From: a virus
DNA length: 36,460 bases
Direction: 5' to 3' (one strand)
IMG/VR virus record: IMGVR_UViG_3300033149_000738
Coordinates: 1-36,460 of that record
A model generated the notes under the pieces. That model was not told the DNA's origin. It worked only from the letters and a program-made list of their open reading frames with translations, and did not search any database. A program made the position numbers and the translations under genes. Shown piece by piece: positions 30,366 through 36,460 of this stretch (positions are counted from its first letter, which is position 1; each line of letters opens with the position of its first letter).

Positions 30366-32539
30366 GCGATTTAAAACTATATAGGATCCTAGAGACCTTT
30401 GACAACTTAGAGTCAGCTACAGATAAACTTACACCTTACGTTAGTGAAGAAGCAACTACACTAGCAGATCAGATGTACAGAAAATATCCAGAGCTATTTT
30501 CAGCACACGGCGATGAATATGTAATGAGCGTAATTGGCGACATTGAAAGACGTGGCGGCGACGTGTACGATGTTCTACACCATTTAGAAAACCCAGAAAT
30601 GATAGATCATACTGTTCCAGACGTTGAAGAAAGCCAAACGAAAGTCGAGAAGATGGGTAACCGAGTTAAAGTTACTACAGACGGCGACACAACAGAATTC
30701 AATGATGAAGAAACTGCCGCAGCGTTTATGGGCAACATGGGCGATGACGACGAAAACAAGTTTGCTACAGAATCAGAAGAAACAGACGAAGAAGTTACTG
30801 AAGCTGTAAGCGACGATGACGGTGACTGGGCGTACGATAATCAGAAAGATAAAGATCTAGATGATCGCTTAGACGCTGAAGATGAAGAAGATAAAGAAAA
30901 AGTTAATGAGTGGGCACCAACCTTAGGTGACCAAAATTGGGACGACTTAGACGATGACGATACAGAGTTTTCAACTTTTGATAGTGAAAACGAAAAACAT
31001 CGCAAACGTTTACAGCGTGGTACTCCAGTTGTATTAGATCCTGATGTATGTTCAGACCCAACAGGTAATCGCAGAGGCGTGTTTGTTAACCGTAGTCCAA
31101 GTGGACATTACGGCACAGTCATTCGTAATTGCGATGGCAAAACAATTAAAATTCATTTAAGCGATATTATTTCAGCAGACATTACTAACAACTCAGTTTA
31201 TGAAGAATACAATATTAACTTTGATGAAATGTTAGCAGAAGATATTACAATGACACAAACTACTAACATGGAAAATCCAGAAAACGATACAACTACTGTA
31301 ACAGCAGTTGGTCCAGACGCCGGCGAAGAGTTAGCACAAATGATGGCAAACGCAGGCATGAACAACGGCGAATATGATGGTATAGATGCAGCACCAGACG
31401 AAGAAGGTCCAGTTGACATGGGCGAGCCTGGTATGCAAGACATGATCGGTGTTATTGACGGCCCAGCAGAAGAACCTGTACAAACAGAATTACCAGTACC
31501 AGCAGCAGAGCCGGAAGAGCTTAATGCAGATTGCGGCAACGTGCATGAAGATGAAATAGAAGATGCAGCAGAACCTAGCAATGAAGATCCTAGATTTTCT
31601 GATCTAGTAGATAGAATTACTGCAATTGAAAAACGCGGTGAAGCTAGAAGCTTAGAAGTAGAAGAAGAAGCACAAGCCGCAGTAGATGCCACAGGCGAAC
31701 GTATACACGACAGAGTAGAAGATCGTTTTGCAGAACAAGGCGAACGTATTCATACTAGAGTTGCAGAACGTGGCGCAGAAACATTAGAGCCAGGCGAACA
31801 AGCACTAGGTGAAGAAGGCATAGTTGAAGATCATTTAAAATATTTGTCACCGGACATTGGTTTAGCTATTGCTAACGGTCATGACATTTATGATGTTATG
31901 AACAGCCCAGAAGTGCCACAAAAAGATCGTGATATTTTAAAGGCCGAATACGAAGAAATTTATAAAGAATTAAGTAATAGCGAATTTTCACAAGAACCAG
32001 GTCATCACCCAGATGATGATTTTGAAGCTTATGAAGCAACAGCATTTGAACAAATGGCACAAAAAATATACGACATGTATAGCAAGAACAGCGAAGACAG
32101 GGATGGCGGAATGTTTGGCGAGAATCCACTAGACAGCTTCCCAGAACTTGATTTTACAGAAGAAGGTGCAGAACGTGATATTCAACATGCTAACACTCCA
32201 GACGAAAGAACAGCTGGTGTTGATATGGTAACACATGGCACAAGCGGTGGACTTAATAAGCCTAAGCAAATGTTTAAGAAAGAATACCCAGGCGATAACC
32301 CAATGGCAGTTACCGAAGATGCCGGCGATAAAGAATGTAAATGGTGTGGCAATGAATTTGCAGCAGATAAAGTTAAGGATCACGAAGAAACATGTGATTA
32401 CATTATTCCTAAGGACCTAACTAAAGAAGAAGTCGCAGAAGATGACAAGCCAGATTTCTTTGTTAACGAACATGAAAACGTTGATAACTTCTTAGACTTG
32501 TATAAAGAATTCCAAATACGTGGTGAAAAGAAAAGCTAA
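30362..32539 (+). CDS. Large acidic protein with C2HC zinc finger, unknown
   Basis: 725 residues, extremely rich in Asp and Glu. Residues 1-85 are helical (LKLYRILETFDNLESATDKL). About 215-280 is a small beta domain (RGTPVVLDPDVCSDPTGNRR, GHYGTVIRNCDGKTIKIHLS). About 410-480 is coiled coil with repeated GERIHxRVxxR. About 498-535 echoes the N-terminal pattern (DIGLAIANGHDIYDVMNSPE). C659-x2-C662-x11-H674-x3-C678 is a C2HC finger. Acidity and size suggest a prohead-internal or DNA-mimic protein, but this is inference. It overlaps both neighbours. Confidence 0.7.
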   Translation: MSDLKLYRILETFDNLESATDKLTPYVSEEATTLADQMYRKYPELFSAHGDEYVMSVIGDIERRGGDVYDVLHHLENPEMIDHTVPDVEESQTKVEKMGNRVKVTTDGDTTEFNDEETAAAFMGNMGDDDENKFATESEETDEEVTEAVSDDDGDWAYDNQKDKDLDDRLDAEDEEDKEKVNEWAPTLGDQNWDDLDDDDTEFSTFDSENEKHRKRLQRGTPVVLDPDVCSDPTGNRRGVFVNRSPSGHYGTVIRNCDGKTIKIHLSDIISADITNNSVYEEYNINFDEMLAEDITMTQTTNMENPENDTTTVTAVGPDAGEELAQMMANAGMNNGEYDGIDAAPDEEGPVDMGEPGMQDMIGVIDGPAEEPVQTELPVPAAEPEELNADCGNVHEDEIEDAAEPSNEDPRFSDLVDRITAIEKRGEARSLEVEEEAQAAVDATGERIHDRVEDRFAEQGERIHTRVAERGAETLEPGEQALGEEGIVEDHLKYLSPDIGLAIANGHDIYDVMNSPEVPQKDRDILKAEYEEIYKELSNSEFSQEPGHHPDDDFEAYEATAFEQMAQKIYDMYSKNSEDRDGGMFGENPLDSFPELDFTEEGAERDIQHANTPDERTAGVDMVTHGTSGGLNKPKQMFKKEYPGDNPMAVTEDAGDKECKWCGNEFAADKVKDHEETCDYIIPKDLTKEEVAEDDKPDFFVNEHENVDNFLDLYKEFQIRGEKKS

Positions 32540-32880
32540 TGAGAGCCAAGGACTTTGTTACCGAAACAAAGCGTGGCAAAGTATTAGACGCACACGCCGC
32601 AGTTAGTCCAGGTATATCATTTACCGTGGACGGCTTCGGTGACTTGTATCGCGCCTCGGGTATTATGGCGCGCCTACCATCAAACACTGACGACATTGAT
32701 CCATATAGTTTTGTAACAAGATTTCCAATGATAGTTACGTACACAGACGAAGAAGAAAAGATGGTAAGGGACGCATTTAAGAAGATGGGCATACCTTACA
32801 AAGAACATGTTACAAGTGCTAGTCAAGAACCAGACGCAGTTAACAATGTTAGTCCAACACAAGGCTTTAAAGGATATTAA
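32539..32880 (+). CDS. Small conserved-looking protein, unknown
   Basis: 113 residues starting by TAATG overlap. VSPGISFTVDGFGDLYRASG, ARLPSNTDDIDPYSFVTRFP and MIVTYTDEEEKMVRDAFKKM form a compact alpha/beta protein. It is translationally coupled to the large acidic gene and is probably part of the same complex. Not identified. Confidence 0.65.
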   Translation: MRAKDFVTETKRGKVLDAHAAVSPGISFTVDGFGDLYRASGIMARLPSNTDDIDPYSFVTRFPMIVTYTDEEEKMVRDAFKKMGIPYKEHVTSASQEPDAVNNVSPTQGFKGY

Positions 32881-33222
32881 GTGAAAGAATTAGACCAATT
32901 AAAAATGCTTAGTGAAGGCATTGCACGATTAGAAGAAGGCGGCATCCCAATGACGTGGGCGATTTATAACCAGGATGGCGAGAACACACGAGAAGACTAT
33001 AGCACCAATGCACCAGATGGTGTTTATAATGTTGCGTTTCCGTACATTGACACAGTTGGCGTAGCTAAAGGTGTTACAGTTAAAAACGGTCAGTTTGTTC
33101 CAGGCCCAACACTTACAGCAATAGGAAAGGCACGTGATGATGCTGAGTACTGGGGCAACTTTGTTGAACGTTTAGAATGGAACGAAGAACATAGTGCATT
33201 TATAGTATCAATTGGTTCATAA
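32881..33222 (+). CDS. Small protein with GTG start, unknown
   Basis: 113 residues starting at GTG directly after the previous TAA. ITMTWAIYNQDG-like N-terminal strands, then VYNVAFPYIDTVGVAKGVTV and DDAEYWGNFVERLEWNEEHS. It is the last gene of this unit; a structured spacer and a terminator follow. Function unknown. Confidence 0.65.
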   Translation: MKELDQLKMLSEGIARLEEGGIPMTWAIYNQDGENTREDYSTNAPDGVYNVAFPYIDTVGVAKGVTVKNGQFVPGPTLTAIGKARDDAEYWGNFVERLEWNEEHSAFIVSIGS

Positions 33223-33297
33223 AGAATAACCTCTTAGGACGGTTAGGCGTTACGGCCGTGGTTTAGCGAATTCGCTACTCGCCCCACATAGTAAAGT
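33223..33297 (+). other. Structured spacer upstream of terminator
   Basis: This 75-nt untranslated stretch holds palindromes ACGGCCGT (33252-33259) and TAGCGAATTCGCTA (33264-33277), flanked by GGCG (33246-33249) and CGCC (33280-33283). The pieces could fold into a two-hairpin junction. It may be a 3' UTR structure or a small RNA. It is not a tRNA. Confidence 0.5.
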
Positions 33298-33322
33298 AAA
33301 GCGGCTTTCGGGCCGCTTTTTT
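33298..33322 (+). terminator. Rho-independent terminator
   Basis: AAAGCGGC pairs with GCCGCTTT across a 6-nt loop, and the T run continues to 33322. It insulates the gp17 promoter. Confidence 0.92.
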
Positions 33323-33344
33323 ATCCTTTAAGTGTCTGTTTTAG

Positions 33345-33352
33345 AGTAAATA
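33345..33352 (+). promoter_or_regulatory. Late promoter (AGTAAATA) placed 5 nt before gp17 ATG
   Basis: The box ends at 33352, then CTATT, then ATG at 33358. Two mismatches to TATAAATA, but it is the only candidate between the terminator and the gene. Confidence 0.6.
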
Positions 33353-33357
33353 CTATT

Positions 33358-34938
33358 ATGTCAAAATCATTAGATGGTGTATTAATAAAACGCGCACATA
33401 GTAAGACTCATTATGATGAGGAACATCTGTATGACTTCGCAAGATGCGCCGATCCTGTAACAGGACCAATGTACTTCCTTACTAATTTCTTTTATATCCA
33501 ACATCCAATTCAAGGTAGGTTAAAGTACGATCCGTACGAGTTTCAGAAAGGGCTAATAGACAGTTATGTGAACTACAGATTCAGTATTAACCTACTAAGT
33601 AGACAGACTGGTAAGACAACAACCGCAGCAGGATATCTGTTGTGGTATGCTATGTTTAGGCCAGACAGTACAATCCTTATTGCAGCCCACAAATACAGCG
33701 GCGTGCAAGAAATCATGCAGCGTATACGCTATGCATATGAACTATGCCCAGACCACATCCGAGCGGGTGTGACATCGTACAACAAAGGGTCGATGGAGTT
33801 TGACAATGGCTCGCGTATTGTAGCGCAAGCAACGACAGAAAACACTGGACGTGGTATGTCTATTACACTATTGTACTTAGACGAATTCGCATTTGTAAGA
33901 CCTAATATAGCTAAAGAGTTTTGGACTTCAATCTCACCTACACTATCAACAGGTGGTAGTGCAATTATTACATCAACGCCAAACAGTGATGAAGATCAGT
34001 TTGCATTATTGTGGAAAGGCGCAAACAAAACAGAAGATGAGTTCGGCAATGAGCGAGAAGATGGTATTGGAGTAAATGGATTTAAGGCATTCCAAGCGGA
34101 CTGGAAAGAACATCCGGACCGTGACGAACAGTGGGCAGACGAAGAAAAAGGACGTATCGGTGAGGAACGTTTTAGACGTGAACACTTAAACGAATTCTTA
34201 ATCTTTGACGAAACACTTATTGCAGCAACGACACTAATTGACATGGAGGGAGTAGATCCCATACGTAAAACAGGGCAGGTACGTTGGTACGCTGATCCTA
34301 AGCCGGGTATGATATACACTGTGGCACTGGATCCTAGTCTCGGCACCGGCGGCGACCCGGCGGCCATACAAGTATTTGAAGCTAACACAACTAAACAAAT
34401 AGCAGAGTGGAAACACAATAAAACAGCCGTACCTATGCAGATAAGAGTATTTGTAGATATCATTAAAGCTGTGGCTGAAAAATGTCAAGACAGCAACATG
34501 GTATATTATAGTGTAGAAAATAATACACTAGGGGAAGCAGCCCTTATTAGCCTGGATGAATATGGCGAACAGAATATAGATGGTGTATTTTTAAGTGAGC
34601 CCAGGATGCCTAAGGCTGGTAATACAAGGCGTTATCGCAAGGGATTTAATACAACAAATAAAAGTAAAATAGCAGCTTGTGCCAAGTTGAAAACTTTAGT
34701 TGAAACTAAAAAGATGGGTATAAGCAGCAAACCACTAATAACAGAGTTCAAACACTTCGTGGCAAATGGTACTAGCTATGCAGCTAAACCAGGCGAGCAT
34801 GATGATTTAGTTATGTCATTGTTACTTACAATCCGCATGTTACACGTACTCAAAGATTATCACAAAGAGCTTGCAAGCAACCTGCGGGATTACGGTGATG
34901 ATATTATCGAACCGATGCCATTCATCGCACTGTTCTAA
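33358..34938 (+). CDS. 17: Terminase large subunit gp17
   Basis: 526 residues (T4 gp17 has 610). Walker A SRQTGKTT is at 81-88, and Walker B LLYLDEFAF at 171-179 with D175 and E176. ITSTPN (about 204-209) is the coupling motif. The RNase-H-like nuclease has D325 (VALDPSLGTGGDPAAIQ), E387 (YSVENN) and D482/D483 (GEHDDLVMS). It pumps DNA into the prohead and cuts at headful. It is shorter than T4 gp17 mainly at the N-terminus. No ribosome site is seen upstream of the start and no alternative upstream start exists. Confidence 0.97.
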   Translation: MSKSLDGVLIKRAHSKTHYDEEHLYDFARCADPVTGPMYFLTNFFYIQHPIQGRLKYDPYEFQKGLIDSYVNYRFSINLLSRQTGKTTTAAGYLLWYAMFRPDSTILIAAHKYSGVQEIMQRIRYAYELCPDHIRAGVTSYNKGSMEFDNGSRIVAQATTENTGRGMSITLLYLDEFAFVRPNIAKEFWTSISPTLSTGGSAIITSTPNSDEDQFALLWKGANKTEDEFGNEREDGIGVNGFKAFQADWKEHPDRDEQWADEEKGRIGEERFRREHLNEFLIFDETLIAATTLIDMEGVDPIRKTGQVRWYADPKPGMIYTVALDPSLGTGGDPAAIQVFEANTTKQIAEWKHNKTAVPMQIRVFVDIIKAVAEKCQDSNMVYYSVENNTLGEAALISLDEYGEQNIDGVFLSEPRMPKAGNTRRYRKGFNTTNKSKIAACAKLKTLVETKKMGISSKPLITEFKHFVANGTSYAAKPGEHDDLVMSLLLTIRMLHVLKDYHKELASNLRDYGDDIIEPMPFIALF

Positions 34939-34944
34939 CTTCTA

Positions 34945-34952
34945 GGTAAATA
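34945..34952 (+). promoter_or_regulatory. Late promoter (GGTAAATA) placed 5 nt before ATG
   Basis: The box ends at 34952, then CTTGC, then ATG at 34958. An in-frame TAG 15 nt before the ATG rules out a longer protein. Confidence 0.6.
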
Positions 34953-34957
34953 CTTGC

Positions 34958-36460
34958 ATGGAAAACGTAGCAGAAAAATTATATAATATCCTCGGCACTA
35001 AGTTTGACAATACAGAGATCAAGACACTAGATTCCACTGGTAAAGAAACGACAGACATGGAAGAGATTGAAATGTTTAGTTTTGATTTCCTTGTTGATTC
35101 TCGTAACTATGGACCTGTTGTAATATTATTAAGTGCAGAAGAGAATCTTGAAGTCTACTACGGTGATAACACCAGTAAATCACTTGACAGTAATGCTAAA
35201 CGTAAGTGGGAGAACTTGATTGAACATTTAAGTACTTTTGCTCGTGGCAATAGATTAGGTTTTAGCTTAAAACACACATCAGATTTAAAGTACGATTTAT
35301 CAAACATCACAGATATTACAGAAAGCTTCAGAAACATTTTTGAAGGGTACTACGGTACGACCAAGACAAGCTACAACAAAATTCAAGAAAAAGCAAAAAT
35401 CATTATTAGACATTCCAAGATAATTGGTGAAGATGATAAACGCTTCCGCAACATCAGCGCATTGTTTATTGAAAATGCAGATGGTGAACGCTTTAAACTT
35501 CCATTTACAAAACTAACAGGTGCTAGAGCAATGGCACGCCACGTAACAGAAGGCGGCAATCCATACGACTTATTTGGCATACACATTTGCGAAATGGTTA
35601 AAGACATTAATACCCTTGGCGGATTTGTAAGACGTTCTAAATGTTATGAAGGTAACGAAGAAGCAATGGGCTTAGTCGAAACTGGACGTACACATTATAA
35701 CGCAATGCGTAAAGGCTTAAAGCAAATAGCAGGCAAGCGCGGATATAACACATATAAAGAAAGTTGGGAACCATCTGAGATTACAATACAAGAGACAGAT
35801 ACAAATGCTATCCGTTCATTGTTTACAGAGAAATCAGTTAACCAACGCACTGAAGATGCATTACCTTTGTTAGCACGTTTACAGCAAATGGCTGAAGAAA
35901 CAAGCGAAAAAGAAAAAGCAGGCAATAGGGAATGGAATGCACGACCAGAAGTCTCAGGCATCCAGGATCGTGGCGGGTTTGAAACAATGGATTGGCCTTC
36001 AGATAAACCAACAGCACCAGAAACATATAATAAGATAAAAGGTTTTAGTGTACATGCACTTAAAGGTTATGCCCGTAGGATTAATATGCCACTGGAAATT
36101 ACCCAACGTGAAATGGACCCAGAGAAAATAATCGATGAGATTATGGGATTCTTGCATGATGACAATTGGGAAAAAGAAGTAGCAGGTATAGGCGAAACAC
36201 AACGAGCAGGAAACACCATGAAGGAAATTAACGAATTTGAAGATTGGGCAGAAGATGTTACAGAAGGTACATGGGCTGTTCCAGACACTCCGAAAGCATT
36301 AGACGAACTTGCTAAGTTTATGTCAACTGAACAACCGGTAGGTATTGATGCAATGAACGCGTCGGACGCACTATATAATATTTTGGGCGACGATGACTTG
36401 TTTGATAGCTTAGATGAACTTGCAACAAGCGACCCAGAGGGCGATGCTCGTGTAGTTGTT
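34958..36460 (+). CDS. Large protein of unknown function (3' end outside window)
   Basis: 501 codons are present and the frame is still open at the window end. Residues 1-140 are mixed alpha/beta (MENVAEKLYNILGTKFDN, FSFDFLVDSRNYGPVVILLS). About 165-215 (ALFIENADGERFKLPFTKLT, GARAMARHVTEGGNPYD) looks like a conserved core that I recall in other marine T4-like phages. The rest is acidic and helical, and YNILG recurs near the present end (DALYNILGDDDLFDSLDELA). A virion or prohead role is inferred from its late promoter and place after gp17. No portal motif is recognised. Confidence 0.7.
   Translation, partial: MENVAEKLYNILGTKFDNTEIKTLDSTGKETTDMEEIEMFSFDFLVDSRNYGPVVILLSAEENLEVYYGDNTSKSLDSNAKRKWENLIEHLSTFARGNRLGFSLKHTSDLKYDLSNITDITESFRNIFEGYYGTTKTSYNKIQEKAKIIIRHSKIIGEDDKRFRNISALFIENADGERFKLPFTKLTGARAMARHVTEGGNPYDLFGIHICEMVKDINTLGGFVRRSKCYEGNEEAMGLVETGRTHYNAMRKGLKQIAGKRGYNTYKESWEPSEITIQETDTNAIRSLFTEKSVNQRTEDALPLLARLQQMAEETSEKEKAGNREWNARPEVSGIQDRGGFETMDWPSDKPTAPETYNKIKGFSVHALKGYARRINMPLEITQREMDPEKIIDEIMGFLHDDNWEKEVAGIGETQRAGNTMKEINEFEDWAEDVTEGTWAVPDTPKALDELAKFMSTEQPVGIDAMNASDALYNILGDDDLFDSLDELATSDPEGDARVVV

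Noticed and set aside
33223-33300. Possible tRNA in the spacer before gp17
   Set aside because: There is no acceptor stem, no TTCRA loop within a 5-bp T stem and no anticodon arm in the right place.

Overview
The window is a contiguous piece of a T4-like (contractile-tailed) bacteriophage genome, most likely a marine myovirus of the pelagiphage/cyanophage type. Directly visible are homologues of T4 gp4, gp13, gp14, gp15, gp16, gp17, gp18 and gp19, a DexA-like exonuclease, T4-type late promoters (TATAAATA and NNTAAATA variants) and dense, overlapping genes with AT-rich codons. No host gene, tRNA or integrase is seen. The host cannot be named from the sequence; consensus sigma70 promoters suggest a proteobacterium, and SAR11 or another marine proteobacterium would fit. 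Portal gp20 and the head genes gp21-gp23 are not recognised and presumably lie outside the window.

Layout. (1) 1-9827, + strand: an adsorption locus. It holds the 3' end of an SGNH-hydrolase-like gene and seven genes for fibre-like structural proteins, including a repetitive 1602-residue fibre and a 292-residue mini version with the same N- and C-terminal caps. A Rossmann-like protein gene closes it. (2) 9824-12863, - strand: Nudix hydrolase, tail sheath stabiliser gp15 and neck protein gp14 behind one late promoter. (3) 12916-15363, - strand: nine small early-type genes, five of them tandem paralogues, reading away from a 338-bp control region at 15364-15701. That region carries two divergent sigma70 promoters with the same 15-bp -35 element, three iteron-like repeats and nested palindromes. 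(4) 15702-20489, + strand: fourteen small packed genes, mostly unknown, ending in a ClpS adaptor and an exported protein. (5) 20502-23148: gp13, a membrane-anchored SleB-type lysin, a small gene behind a perfect sigma70 promoter, a DexA-like exonuclease and, on the - strand, a four-CxxC zinc protein. (6) 23293-29197: gp18 sheath (very large), gp19 tube, a second tube-like protein, an unknown and gp4. (7) 29240-36460: gp16 small terminase, large acidic and other unknown putative virion proteins, gp17 large terminase, and an unfinished large gene.

How the genes work together. Regions 3 and 4 look like an early takeover module fired in both directions from one control region. Regions 1, 2 and 5-7 look like late virion, packaging and lysis genes under gp55-type late promoters.

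Most unusual signal: in five genes (gp13, the zinc protein, gp16, gp17 and the last gene) the TAAATA late-promoter box ends exactly 5 nt before the ATG. Transcription would then start on the A of the start codon, giving leaderless mRNAs. A sixth gene (22006) has the same geometry behind a perfect sigma70 promoter. Late genes with longer leaders mostly carry clear Shine-Dalgarno sequences.
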